A stretch of 64,000 bases of DNA from Tulasnella sp. 424 (taxonomy: Eukaryota; Basidiomycota; Agaricomycetes; Cantharellales; Tulasnellaceae): NCBI GenBank assembly GCA_019633425.1, contig WSUB01000009.1, positions 124,001 through 188,000 on the forward strand, in the 5' to 3' direction. A program made the translations under genes and the position numbers. This document shows positions 10,736 through 23,100 of the stretch, one piece after another. Every line of letters starts with the position of its first letter. Within the stretch, counting starts at the first letter, position 1. The notes beneath the pieces are model-generated. The model had not been told where the DNA came from and ran no database searches. It was given only the letters and a program-made list of their open reading frames with translations.

Positions 10736-13700
10736 ATGGCAGACAGCCTGCAACCCCAGTCCACGGGGCCTCAAAACCAAAGCAAGGCAGTAAGTCCTCC
10801 CCATACACGAATTCGGTGGAAATAGTCACTGAGATAGAACGTTGAAGTGGGAGATTCTCAACGGAATGTCCTCGCGCCGAATCGAACGAGAGAGAATCAA
10901 AATAATAGAAACTGAACCAGGGGCAAAAGGCGGGCAAGGCATCATAGTCGTTGGAACTATGATTCATCCCGAAGAAATTGCCACATGGGTCCCTGAAAAA
11001 TTCCTGAAAAAGTTCCTTGAGTGGAAGCTCGCGATAAAAAAGCTCCAATGGAATAGTGAAGATTCCGAATCATCGGCAAAAATCTTTAAAGTAAATTGTC
11101 CTCAGTGTGTTGCGTTCCTTGTTCTGATTGCTCCCCACCAGTCTTTCGTCAACGAGCTCAGTATAATGGCCAGCATTTCTCACCCCAATATTGTCAAATT
11201 CGTCGGGTTTGTTGAAGACATGCAGAAGGGCGACGCTTGGATCGTTTTGCCTTGGGAAGAGAACGGAAACCTTCGAGAATTTCTGGCGTCAGGCGAATGG
11301 GATATTCCCGAACGTATATCCTTGGTAAGCGTATTTCGTGCGTGCTATAGTTGAGCGATCTGAATTAACCGTCCACCTAGATTCAAGATGTAATAAATGG
11401 GGTAGACTACCTACACACGAGACAACCTCCAATCTGCCACGGCGACCTTAAGTCGGTGGGTAAATCAAGTACCCATTCGAAGTAACATGCACTCATCGAT
11501 GGCGTTTCAGATGAACATCTTAGTCAACTCCTCCTACCACGCGGTGATCACGGATTTCGGATCTGCCCGGACTAAAGGAAACGTCGACGCAGCGACAGAG
11601 GACAGTGTGTCGGATCCACCTCTCCAAGTGACCATCGACGACCTTCTGAAGATCAAATTCAACCCGTCCACCTTGGAGCTCACTTTAACGGGACCTGGGT
11701 TTTCCTTGCGGTGGACGGCCCCCGAAGTGCTTAACAACGGGGTGCAGGATCTACCCAGTGATATGTGGGCTGTCGGGTGGATCTGTTGGGAGGTAAGTAC
11801 GCTACGGGCTTGAGGATCTTCGCCGCCTTCTGCTCACATGTACGACTGCGCTGTAGATCTTCACCGGCAGAGTTCCGTTTGAAGAACTCCGTACCATGGG
11901 GGAGATTGTAACGACAGTTATGAAAGGAAAATTGCCAGCGATCGGGGACCAAGCCGACCTGTCTCATATCATCCAGTTGTGTAGTTTAATGATGGAATGT
12001 TGGATGTCGGATCCAACGAAGAGGATCAATGCTTCCACGTTTCGGCGAAAGGTTGGCTTCATGGTGAGTGCTTTGGGCAAGGGACTTATCACCGATTTCT
12101 AAATGAGCCGTGTAATAGCCATCCGCGACACCTTCGGGTTATACCTCCGGCGATGCGAAGGTACGGTCCGCAGCGCTGTTACTGGAGTTAGGCAAGATGT
12201 ATTATCTCCAGGGTAATACAGTGACGGGTGAATCCCACTACCAGTCAGCCATCGAGGTTGCGACTCGAACGAAGGACGACAATGGGAGGGCGGAGGCGTT
12301 GGGCGGTCTAGGAGAGATCTACCGCTCTCAGTCGAGGTATCAAGAGGCGGAAAGAGCGTTGAGGGAAGCGCACGAGATCCACTCTCGAATCGGGAACGAC
12401 CTGGGTACGGCGAACGCGTTGGGCGTCCTGGGAGTGATCTATACCTCTCAGTCGCGATATCAGGAGGCCGAGAAGGCTTTCATGGAGGCCCAAGAAATTT
12501 TCCCTCGCATCGGTAGCGACGTGGGTATGGCGAACGTGCTGGGCAGTTTGGGAGGGATCTACCGTCACCAGTCGCGATATCGGGAAGCTGAGAAGGCTTT
12601 CACAGAGGCCTGCGAGATTCACTCTCGCATCGGGAACGACCTGGGTACGGCGAATGCGTTGGGCGAGCTGGGAGGGATCTACCGCCTTCAGTCGCGATAT
12701 CGGGAGGCCGAGAAGGCTTTGAAGGAGGCCCACGAGATTTACTCTCGCATCGGGAACGACGTCGGCGCGGCGAACGCGTTGGACGGTCTGGGCAAAATCT
12801 ACAGTGTTCAGTCGAGGAATCAAGAGGCGGAGAAGGCTTTCATTGAGGCCTACGAGATTCACTCTCGCATCGGGAACGACCTGGGTACGGCGAACGCGTT
12901 GGACGGTCTGGGCAAAATCTACAGTGCTCAGTCGAGGAATGAAGAGGCGGAGAATGCTTTAATGAAGGCCCACAAGATCCACTCTCGCATCGGGAACGAC
13001 CTGGGTACGGCGAACGCGTTGTGTGGCCTGGGCGAGATCTACCGTGCTCAGTCGAGGGATCAAGAGGCGGAGAAGGCTGTCATGGAGGCCCGCGAGATTC
13101 ACTCTCGCATCGGGGGCGACTTGGGTACGGCTAATGCATTGTTCAGTCTGGGGAATACCTATCGCGCTCAATCGAGGAATCGTGAAGCTGAGAACGCTCT
13201 CAACGACGCTCACAGGATCTACTCTCGCATTGGACACGACCTCGGCAGCGGGAACGCATTGCACAGCCTCGCCGTCCTGTATAGCAACCAGGACAGATAC
13301 GACGCCGCGGAGGCGTCCTACCGCCAAGCAGCTGCTTCTTACGACCGGGCTGATGCGTGTGCCAGCAGAGCCAGAACGCTATTAGACCTTGGGAAAGACT
13401 TTTACCATCAGTGCAGATACCCCGACGCGGAGGAAGCTGTCACCGAAGCCCTTGCCATATCGATCAGTATTGCGGACGAGGAAGGTCAAGCGGTCGCTTC
13501 GTTGCTTTTGGGATATATCTTCAGGTCTCAGTTAAAGCACGCCGAAGAAAAAGAGGCCCTCATTCAAGGCGAAGCTGCATTGGCTCGAACCGGCCGTGAT
13601 GCGGGAGTTCGCGCAGAGACGTTGGATCGGGTCGGTGACATACAGCTCGCGCAGAGCGCGTATGACGAAGCAGAGGAATGTTACCGCCTTGCTCAAACCA

Positions 13701-14044
13701 TATACGTCAGCCTGGACGATGTTCGCGGTGAAGCTACCGAGTTGCTCAGTCTTGGGGTGTTGTATGTTCGCCAAGGTCGACATGACGAGGCAGAGGAGTG
13801 CTTCGCTGAAGCGCGCGTCGCGTTTGCTCAAGTTATCGACGAAGAGGGTGAGGCAAAGGCCTTGGATGGACTAGCCAGCGCATATGTTTTGCAACGCAAA
13901 TTCGCTGATGCGGAGATGGCTTGCGTGGAAGCTCGCGAAATCTACGCGCAAATGGGTGAGCCAATGAGTAATATGTGTGCAAAGACCTGGAAACTCCTTC
14001 AGACATTGGAACAGCCGATAGGATCAGCCCCATTCAAGTCGTAA
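10736..14044 (+). CDS. Protein kinase (TKL-like) fused to a TPR array
   Basis: Kinase exons (to 11090, 11142-11324, 11381-11455, 11511-11792, 11857-12063) lead into one large TPR exon (12119-14044). Kinase landmarks: VGTM-type loop, LAIKKL (catalytic Lys), FVNELSIM (alpha-C Glu), SHPNIVKFVGF, ICHGDLKS split from MNILVN, ITDFGSAR, RWTAPEVL and DMWAVGWICWE. All catalytic residues appear present. About 40 extra residues lie between DFG and APE. The TPR part has about 15 units of 40 residues, eight of them almost identical (RIGNDLGTANAL...EAEKA). Exon 1 (10736-10789, MADSLQPQSTGPQ) is plausible, but its join to the next exon is not resolved; ATG 10866 is an alternative start. Kinase-TPR proteins are expanded in Agaricomycetes. 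Their targets are unknown. Confidence 0.8.
12230..13330 (+). repeat. Homogenised 120-bp TPR-coding repeats
   Basis: Nine consecutive units of exactly 120 nt lie here; the central ones are nearly identical in DNA as well as protein. Examples are the recurring stretch for HSRIGNDLGTANAL beginning near 12388, 12628, 12868 and 12988. Units downstream of about 13270 keep the 40-residue TPR period but have diverged. The contrast points to recent unit duplication or gene conversion within one exon. The array is expected to vary in copy number between strains and is prone to collapse in short-read assembly. Confidence 0.85.
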
Positions 14045-14690
14045 TCGCCGGTTGCTTGGAGACAAGGTATCTATGATGCGATGCAGAGTTTGTTTCTGGG
14101 ACTGATACTTGTCGTTTTCCAGGCAATTTCTCCTTCTCATCATGCGATTTCTCTGACGATGCACTGCTCTTACCATAGAGCTCAGATTGTTACGAGTACT
14201 TCCTCTGCTTGTATACGCTGCCATCCTCCCATTGTTCTTTAAACATCATCTACCACTTTAGCTCCTTTGTTGAAACAACCCATGCTTCTTATACTCAATA
14301 ATCACACTTCCGAATCCACGTGCATTCCTCCTTGATCCTGATCAATGAAGAATGGTCTTGTGCGAGTGGATCCAGCTTACGGTTCACAAACATGGAGCCA
14401 TCGCGATGCATGGCGGTGTGAAACTACGCGAAAGTTGTTATGGGAAAACCTGCAGCTTTCCGCCAAGCTCCAAGCCCAAGCACACATGCAGCAATAAGGT
14501 CATTTCGAATTCGTGGCGTACAACGTTTACAAATGGGTATGTCCAAAGTTGGAGGGGGGAAATAGGAAAAGAGAGACGCGTACACACATATATAGATCTA
14601 ACAGGCTATAGCACAAGGAAGAAAAGTGGCAACGAAAGTCCCGCTTCTTCCAACCTTACCTCCTCTTGCATGAATTTACCTGTTGACTGT
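14045..14690. other. Tail-to-tail gap after the kinase-TPR gene
   Basis: About 650 bases between converging genes. No domain, RNA or repeat was recognised. Confidence 0.4.
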
Positions 14691-16987
14691 CTAAAACTTC
14701 AACTCCTCCATCCTCCGTGGAGGAAGAGCAGGTGGCCGGGCCTGGCCTTGTGCCTGGGCTTGGGCTGCGTGGAAACTTCTCCGCGGGTCGGGAACGGGAG
14801 ATCCTGGTCTTGACATGTTTGCGATTGGCATTCGGGGAGGCTCCGGGGGGCGACGAACAAGCGGGACAGGCGGGAGACCAATCATCCTTTGGACCGCGTA
14901 CGGAAGGTGGTATTTGGCTTTGATGGCATGGGCGACATAGCGACCGATCTCAAGGTGGAGATTGGGGTAGTATGTGGTCGAGGACTTCCGAGCAGTCTGA
15001 GATGAAGGGGCCAACCAATTAGTCAAAGTCTGGAACCTACAAGACCCTGGCTCACGAGAATAATCTTCTCCAATCCAGAGTCAAAGAGGTCCGAATGTAA
15101 TTTATAAGCGGATTGTTCATCGGTGGAAGGTAGGTTGAGGTCTGCCGCAGCCCGGCAGAGCGAGTTGATGAGACGGAAGTGCGTAGTCTACAACAAGGGC
15201 AGTGAGTATGCGATAGTCAAAGGTACCTGTATCAGACCCATACCAGATATGTCATCGCTTCAAACTCGACGCCCCCCGTCATTCCACCAGGTGCTCGAGG
15301 CTTCTCAACCTTCTCTTCATCTGTATGATTGAGATCCCAGATGGTATTGGTTGGGTGACAGAAGACCCAGAAGTAGTCCCTGCGCACGTCCGACAGCTCC
15401 TGGAGATACGTCTTGTAGATCCTAGGTTTGTGCAGCTCGGCAATGAATGCATGAGGGTCAATAGGGATGGATGGCGAGTCGCTCGGCGCAGGCTTTGGGG
15501 TAAGAAGAATCGCACGAGTGAGAGCAAAGATGGAAGAATGGGGAGAAGGGAGGGGTGGAGGGGGAGCGTTGGGCTTCGAGAACACTGTAGGCCGCGCCGG
15601 CGGAATGACATGTCCCGAATTCTTTCCTTCCCAGTTTGTTCCACGTCCTGCTGCTCCATCATCGGCAGGTTGCTTAGGGCCGGAGTAAAGCTCGTAGAGG
15701 ATGAGAAGAAGGTCGACGATCAGTTGACGAGATGCAATGTCACCAGGCTTCTTGTCACTGTACAATAGCCGAACGAGTTGAGCGAATGGAGTCGGGCAAG
15801 CGCTGCGAAGAGCGAAGCAGCCGATGGAGGAAGTTGACAAGGCTTTGAAACAGCGGAGGAGTTCGTGAAGTGCCTGATCGTCGTGTTGTTCCTCCCTCCA
15901 TTCCATCTCGAGTAAGTCGTTCAATCGCGTAAGCATAGCGGAGTATCCGCCTCCAATGAGGAAGTTCTCCGACCACCTGAAGTACATGTACGTCAAGCCA
16001 GGCTCGGCGGATGGAGATGGGCAGGAAGCTGGCTCACGTTGCAGTTTCATTACGTAGAAGTAACCTCAGCCGCTTCAGCCGATCGACTTCAAGCTCCGAG
16101 CTCTTCGTACGAGCCAGCCATGCACTCATATACTCGGCAGTGAGCTCCTTCTCAGGGATCTTGTCTTTTTCATTCTTATCCTTGGGTTTCTTATCCTTCT
16201 TGTTGAGCTTGGCCTTCTTGTCCTCAACGCTGAAATCGGTCATTGCAGGGAGGAATTCCACGGACGCAGTGCGAGATATAGGGCTTTGCATACTATCACA
16301 GCTGCTGCTTCCAAAAGACGAGCCCGTTCCGAAGTTGGCGGATAAGGGTCTTGGAGGGGCGAAAAGGTCGGCGGTGCTAAGGTTTCCGGCATCAAGCGAT
16401 GGTGACTGGACGTGACCAGAGCGAGGTCGGGGTGGGGTGGAAGGCATGCTTTCAATGCTTCGGCTCTTCCGGAGCGAACCGTTGAGTGCAGGAGCCGAGG
16501 GTGGGGCAAGGGCTGGGGTAGTGGTCATCAAATTGAGGGCTTGGGATGACTTTAGCATGGCGGCTTTCACCGGAGAATCCAGTGTAACGAGTTTAGGACG
16601 TAAGGTAGAGGGGATTTGCATATCATCCTAGGATTTTAGTAGTGCTTAGTTTAGTCAGGGAGAAGATTGAACCAGAAACCCGTTGCAACGCACCAACATC
16701 TTCTCGAACGCCCTGTTCGTAGCCCCAGCTTCAACCAGTTGACCGCCTCCAGCGACTGTAGGAAATCCGGATTTCCTCATCGAGGATGGGGTACTGATAC
16801 TCTCAGCCTTTTTGTGAGTGACGAATGGAGGCTTAGGGCTATTCCGACCGTTGACAACGTTGTCATTAGCGTTGACGACGTTGGCCAAGGGGTGCTGAGG
16901 GCGGTTCTCCTTCTCGCTAGCTGGCGGAGGAGCCACCAGATCGAATGAGGGCGACCTCTTCGAGGACGGCAGGATGCTCTTGAACAT
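14691..16987 (-). CDS. Formin-like Rho-GTPase-binding/FH3 protein lacking FH2
   Basis: Five exons (16987-16694, 16627-16038, 15976-15244, 15187-15056, 14996-14691) sum to 684 residues in frame. The N-terminal third is low-complexity Ser/Pro sequence. Then follow TAEYMSAWLARTKSSEL and WSENFLIGGGYSAMLTRL, NDLLEMEWREEQHDDQALH, LLRCFKALSTSSIGCFAL and PTPFAQLVRLLYSDKKPGD, the GBD/FH3 (armadillo) region of formins such as SepA. The C-terminus continues with RRDYFWVFCHPTNTIWDL and RYVAHAIKAKYHLPYAVQR and stops in a Pro-rich tail. No FH2 actin-polymerising domain is encoded. The protein could act as a Rho/Cdc42-binding adaptor or a regulator of true formins; that is inference. The ATG at 16987 is the first in frame. 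Confidence 0.8.
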
Positions 16988-17184
16988 GGGGGATGATCGG
17001 ATAGAGGGAGTGGATCGTGGTCAGGTTTGAAAGGGAGTTTGAACACAAGGGTCTCATTTACGAATTGAACCGCCAACAAATACATCTAAATAACGCGCAA
17101 CAAATCCTCACGTGAGGATGAGCTCTTCTCTGGTCTCTGGTCTCCAGGCATTTTTAGAGTCGGTTGCTAGCTGCATAACGAGGA

Positions 17185-18072
17185 TTATATAGCAGACGAT
17201 TCTTCGTTTACTGCTTCAAGGAAATTGAGCATCTGTTTGATATACTCTCGTCAGGGGAATAGCTTTAGACGAAAAGGACTCGGCGAAATCGCGGCTTACC
17301 GTCTGGTGCCTTTTCTCACCCATGGCGCGACCAGCATCAGTCTTCAGTCTCTCCTTTATGTGCAAGAGCTTGTCGTAAAAGTGATCTATGGCCGAATAGC
17401 CCTTGGGGTACTTGTTCGACGCGTAGTCCTCCTCGGGCACGTAGAGAGGCCGATTCGTCGCTGAACTGTACGCCGCACACCTCATTATGCCTACCCACAG
17501 GGGATAGAGTTTTATGACTCAGAGCTCGACTAGGGGATGATATGGGCTTACCGAACGCTCCGATGGCGTCAAGGCGATCGGCATCTTGAACACAATGTAA
17601 CTCCTTGCAACTGCTGTGCCATGGGGCTAGAGCCCCGGTCTCCCTAAGCTTTTTCTCGGTAGTCCATGAAACGTTTTCGACCACTTTTGCGACCAGCTCA
17701 ACTCGATCGCGACCAAGAAGAGCCGCGGCGGTCGTCCCATCTCCCGCCTGGATCCCCTCAAGTATGGGCAGGAAATGCTCGAAGAGTGATTTGCCCTCTT
17801 CAAGCTTGACATATTTCTTGTCAGCCATGTCATGCATGAGCGCTGCAACCTCTACGACCAGCATATCTGGCGGAGGGCTGAGAGTCTTGGCAATCGCTAA
17901 GGCAGTTTGGCGGACTCGTTTTACTGTGGCAGAAGTCTGTCAACGATTCGGGCCAGGTGGTCGACCTCCGGGTGCCGTTTAGCTCACCGTGCAAGGCATC
18001 ATGGGAGGGATCGTATCTCTTCATGGCCTCTTCCATGACCTGTTCAATATGTTTCACGATCTCTCGTTCCAT
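17185..18072 (-). CDS. HD-domain metal-dependent phosphohydrolase (YedJ-like)
   Basis: Four exons (18072-17988, 17923-17552, 17490-17300, 17232-17185) give 231 residues. The metal-binding order H...HD...D is complete: SHDALHVKRVRQTAL, then VAALMHDMADKKY, then QDADRLDAIGAFG, the last rebuilt exactly across an intron. This is the small soluble HD hydrolase family that includes E. coli YedJ, widespread and of uncertain substrate (nucleotide phosphates are usual guesses). The last exon has only 16 codons, ending NFLEAVNEESSAI. It lies on the same strand as the formin-like gene, about 200 bases upstream of that gene's ATG. Confidence 0.82.
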
Positions 18073-18867
18073 GTTGACCTTTGATTGATATTTTGAACTC
18101 GGTGTAGGCTAAGTAGTATCCTAGAGGTGGAGGGGACCCTGAGAGGCAGTCGGCTCTTGCGTTCAACGCGAGACGTAGCAAGGATTGCTCAGCGACAAAG
18201 GCATTGCGACACGTTTAGGTAAGTGCCCGACGTGCCATGCTGTCCGCCGCTTCCGGGATACAGACTCTGTCAGAACCGGTATCTCCGCCTGGAATCGTCA
18301 CCTGCAATTGGAAGCATGACGTTGATTCGCTCTCGCTTTATGTATTACTGGTTGCAAGGGAGAGTCTATTGAAGGAACTGAGGAGCGAAGTTTCCAACTG
18401 CTCCACTCGAGGTCCGGTTGCATGAAGATCAGTGTTTGGCCACGCCTGCCGGCATAGCTTCTCCGGCGGCCCCGTGGGTGGAGCTACATAAGAGTTCTCT
18501 TGGTATTCGTAAACTGTGCAATATTCTTTGGGAGAGGTGGTTGTCCAAGAGCTCAGTCGAGAGGATCGATAAGCGTGGACATCGGGATGCACGAGGATTG
18601 ACTTTCCAGCTCCGGCACAGTCCCCAAGCCCTTCGAATTCCTGAGCGACTCGGTCGTGGTTGGTGGTTTTCATGTGGGCAACTCCGGGCACAGCTCCCGT
18701 CGCTTCCGGTAGTCCAGTGACCAAGACTTCCCCTTACGTCATCACTTCGTGCAAGCGGAGTTCGGCGATCTCCTCGCTCCAACCTTTTTCTACCACCACC
18801 ACCAAGCATTGCACCGTCCAAAAGGCATCAACACCTGCCGCAATCGTCTATATTCACTCGGGCCAAA
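18073..18867. other. Divergent promoter region of about 0.8 kb
   Basis: Between the divergent HD-hydrolase and NTF2-like genes. Scattered open frames do not resemble any family. Presumed to hold both promoters. Confidence 0.4.
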
Positions 18868-19889
18868 ATGTCGAATTCTGCATCGCCTGCACCCAAGCTG
18901 ACTTTCCACCCGGAGTCAAAGCGTCGTTCGCTCTCTATGTCATTCCCCGATATGCGAGGAGTCGTTGGTGGCGCCCATTTCACCGCTGCCAGCGAACATA
19001 CCGAAGGAGAGCGAGAGGTCCTCAGACCGGTCTCGTCGCATCTTAGCGGAAGCGATGTGAAGCTGGACGGCAAGAGGAGACAAATCGTTGAGGACGTCTC
19101 GGAGGTGAGAATCACCCGGCCTCCGGGCGCCATGCGAACCCCCTTAACCGACCTTATCTCGCTTTAGCTTTTCTGCTCGCGGCCCACACCAGAGATTTTT
19201 GAAAGGAGTTGGAAAAGGGATGCCGTCTTTGCTGTAAGTCAGAAATCTCGAGGTGCACGAACGACAGGGTACTGATCAGGGCGAACCCTTCAGGACCCGC
19301 TCAGCAAATGTAACGGCTATCACGAGTACGCTCCTCAGGTTAGTGTATAATCTGCTTACCTCGCGGATAGCTAAACTGACCGAGGATCTCCAGTGGTACG
19401 GGCTTGTATGTCACCCCATTGACTAAGCGAACTCGGATCTCGAAGCATTGACCTGCATCCCCCTTTTAGGCGAAGCTATTCCCAAAGTCAAGAACCTTAA
19501 AGATGAATGTAATATCGTCAACATATGCTCCTGACGAGCCAAATCGCATCGTTTACGAACAAGAGCAGGAGTACACTCTCAAACTTATCGGCCACAAGCA
19601 GGTCTGTCCCCGTCAACTAATCTCTTTCATCGAACGCGAGACTGAACGGCTCAATTAGGTTGTAAGGTCTCTCGTGGTCATTGACTTGGACGAAAACGAT
19701 ATGATTACGAAGCTTGAAGATAAATGGGATGGCAAAGATCTCCCATCTAGGTTCGGGACCTTTGTAAGTCTTGCGTTTGACATCTTTGTCTCGACTTGGT
19801 TAACATATGCCTCCAAACTGCAGTATTTGCGGCGAATGAACGCCAAAGTGCTTCCTTGGCTTGTCAAGGTGCCAGAGTGGAAGAAGTGA
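18868..19889 (+). CDS. Conserved fungal NTF2/SnoaL-like protein of unknown function
   Basis: Seven exons (18868-19104, 19168-19233, 19294-19338, 19394-19405, 19470-19601, 19659-19763, 19824-19889) give 220 residues in frame. The core reads EIFERSWKRDAVFADPLSKC, GYHEYAPQWYGLAKLFP, RIVYEQEQEYTLKLIG, VVRSLVVIDLDEND and LEDKWDGKDLP, ending YLRRMNAKVLPWLVKVPEW. This pattern is a recurring uncharacterised fungal family with an NTF2-like cone fold. No catalytic role is established. Exon 4 is a 12-nt microexon encoding only WYGL; dropping it would still keep the frame. The donor after 19601 (gtctgt) is weak. Confidence 0.75.
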
Positions 19890-20182
19890 CCCATCTCACG
19901 CCCTATTGTTCATATATTTTACCCTTCTCTGTAATGTGTATTTTACTCCTTTCACGAATGTACTTGTAAGCGTAACGTGTTGTAGTTCGGCTGTGACTGA
20001 TCTATCTACTTGTTATCACGGAGTATCGGACTTAGGGGATCAACCGCGTCAGTCGAAAACAAAACATAGGGGCTACCGACCGTCTACAATTCTCCCCCCA
20101 ACGGCCATAGCTTCCTCTAGTACCTCCCTTTCTTTATACCCATTCTCTCCACCAAGGGGAGCTCGAGGCGAAGGTCGCACAC

Positions 20183-23100
20183 ATGGCCTCAGCAGCTGCC
20201 AGCTTCGCTCCTGCAGTCGATCGTAACGACGTCCATCGCTCAGCCAAGGCTTTGGAGCAGGTCAACACGCTCTTCCACGACTATTGCCACGCTACCAGTG
20301 TTACTGCCACTGTCCAAAAGAAGCTTGCCAAAGCGTTGAAGGAAGCCTCTAATGTCAAAGGAACTCATCCCACAGCTGGTGAGCTTTCGGCCTCACCGAG
20401 TCTCCCCGACTTTTAAAGAAGCTTACGCCGACCACTGCCCCAGCCAACATGTTTAGTGCTGCTGCAATCATATTTGAGGGGGTTGGTGAAGTGCAGAGCA
20501 AGTTTGCCAAGATATGCGAACGTGAATACGAAACTATGAGCAGTGAGCTGAAGAAATGGTTCAAGAAGATGAATGTATGTCGGATACCCATTCTCGTACG
20601 ATATGTACTGAATAGCACTGAATATCCCACAGAAGGAAGACCGTCAACATGATGAACTGGTATATTCTATTCAAGCGAAACTGAAGTCAACGAGTACGTT
20701 GCCCATGCTTCCGCTTAGTTGCTATCCTCTCACACTTCATGCTCTTCAGCTCAGGGGTACGAGAAGAAGGTGAAGGGCCGCTTCATGGAATCCACAGCTG
20801 CGTCCGATCACTCGCAGTACATTAATACCCTAAACAATCTCACGTCGGAACTAAGCCAATCAAGAGAAGCTTACTCAGAATCACTCTCAACGAAGCATAT
20901 CAGAATTCTCCTGGTTGCCGGTGGAGCAGTTGGCCGAGTGGGTGCAGGAGAGTGGGTCCGGTGTTGCGAGTCCGTCAGACGAGCCGGAGTAGCCATTGCC
21001 AAAGTGGACGAATGGAGGGCGTACTGCGAGATACCCTTTGCTGGGACAATCCCAGACGACCTTCCAGACATTGATGAAGCCAAGCCAAGCGAACAGTCCC
21101 CAGTCGACTCTTATCGCACGGGAGGCAGAGCATCGTTAGATGCTGCGAAGTTGGATAACGTTGTCGAAGAGGCCGAGGTTCCTCCCAGTCCGGCCACGAA
21201 CAGGGCGAACGGTCGGAACATACCATCGGCACCAGAGCAACCCGTTGTAGAAAACGCGGATGGCTTGCGCGCACCAGTACCCGAGCCCATCCGCACAGAC
21301 TCTCCACGAGCTCGTTCATCTTCGCCACGCCCTCTGCCGGTCGTACCTTCTCCCAACGGGCCGCCCCAGCATCTTTTACCTCCAACACCGACCACCCAAG
21401 TTCCGCCCTCATCACCTCCAGCGGCTTCCTCTGCAACCGCTTCGCCGACGTTATATCCCGTATCTCCTCCGGCATATGTCAATTCGCCGCCTGCGAAGCC
21501 TCCTTACCCGCCATCCCCCTTACCACCCCAGCCTGAGCGGCTCCCTGTTCAAGACGCATACCCCTTCCCTGAAGTTGGCGGCCGTAGCCCGTCATTGCAA
21601 CCACCAGACACCGAGGACTCTCAACTCAAATCGCCTCCACAGACATACTCGGTTACGGAGTCGACTGTTTCCACTTTGGTTCAAGAAGAGACTCCCAGAC
21701 CGCCTCCTACAGCTACTCCCAAATCCCCGCCAGTAAATTCACCGCCCATAGCGGATACCTATCGCTCCGCGTTTCGACGCGAATCATACGGAAGATTGGC
21801 CGATGGCATCGAATCTCCACGACCAACCCACGCGTTCGTTCCACCTCCCTTGCCTCCGCCTCTCTCTGAAAGAACGGCTTCAGGCCGCGTTACTCGCAGT
21901 AATAGCATCGAGTCGACGAGAAGCGGGAGCAGTCATGTTGCGGCTATGAGGGAAAGGTATGCCGGCTTCTCGGTGAGTGTGATAAATATGCAACACGGCG
22001 TTTCTCGCATCTGATTTTCATTCCATCAGCTAACGTCGCCGCAGACAAGAGACGTGGGCCGAATGCCAGCTGTCTCCTCCGTTGGATCCCGGGCAGCTGC
22101 AAGTGATGCTTTCGGAGTGGTGCGCACCGGGCCACCGCCATCTGCCTTCGCTTCCCCTGCCACTGAACGGACATCCACTCGAAAGCTGTCTCTTGAATTT
22201 GGGGAGCGGGATAGGATAAGGGATCGCACCTCGGACCCGGACTCACGCGAGAGACCAAGAGCCTCATTGCCAGCTCGAGACAGAGACGTTGCCAGTGATC
22301 GACCTTGGAATGCCCATACTCGTCAGAGATCAAGAGATTGGCCGGACGAACAAGACATTCAAGAAGACCGGGATAGAGAAGGAACGCGACGAAGGCGAGA
22401 GGAAGACCTGGCAATGGAGGAGCGAATGAACCTCCTCCGGGATCGCGAGCGTGAGCTGGAGAGGCGGGAAAAGGAGATCGGAAGAAAGGAGCAGCAGCAG
22501 CAGCGCGGCCAAGACTACGTTGGTGACAGAGATCGCCGAGACGTGCCTGTGACCCCTGGACGCCGAGACCGGGAATGGGACCGACCACGAGATAGAGAGT
22601 ATGAACTGCGCAATGGTCGAAGCCAAGAGCCCCTTTCTCCTACACCGCGACGAACCTATTCGCCTCCTTCGCTGTATGCAGCATCTCGCTCAACGAACGC
22701 CCTTCAGCAGTCCGAATCTTCCGGGTCAAAGGGGCACGCTAGTACGTGTGGATGCCACGACTGTTCAGCCAAGCTTTATGCGATGCCGTCGCCGCGGGGT
22801 AACCCACCTCCTCAGGAGCGACCCGAACGGAACGAAAATGGAGACCGTCCACGTTATCTCAGCTCAAACGATCGCTTCGCTTCGTCCACAGCCTCCCTAT
22901 CCAACACCTCCCCAAACGTTTCAAGAACATCATTCCCGCAAATGAAGAGCACTCCAGGAACTCCTGGGGATTCATCTGGGACCGAAGCTGATTCTCGGAA
23001 AGCAGGAGCGCGAAGAAGTGTATTTGCTAATCTGCGAAGACTGTCGATGGGTGGTGGGTTCAGCGGCGCATCTGATGCCAACTCGGCCACTGCCAAGGCT

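Noticed and set aside
12308..13327. Long minus-strand frames across the TPR array
   Set aside because: They are mirror frames produced by the 120-bp repeats, whose unit length is a multiple of three.
18237..18821. Several overlapping frames on both strands upstream of the NTF2-like gene
   Set aside because: No shared motif, mutually overlapping, and located in the divergent promoter.
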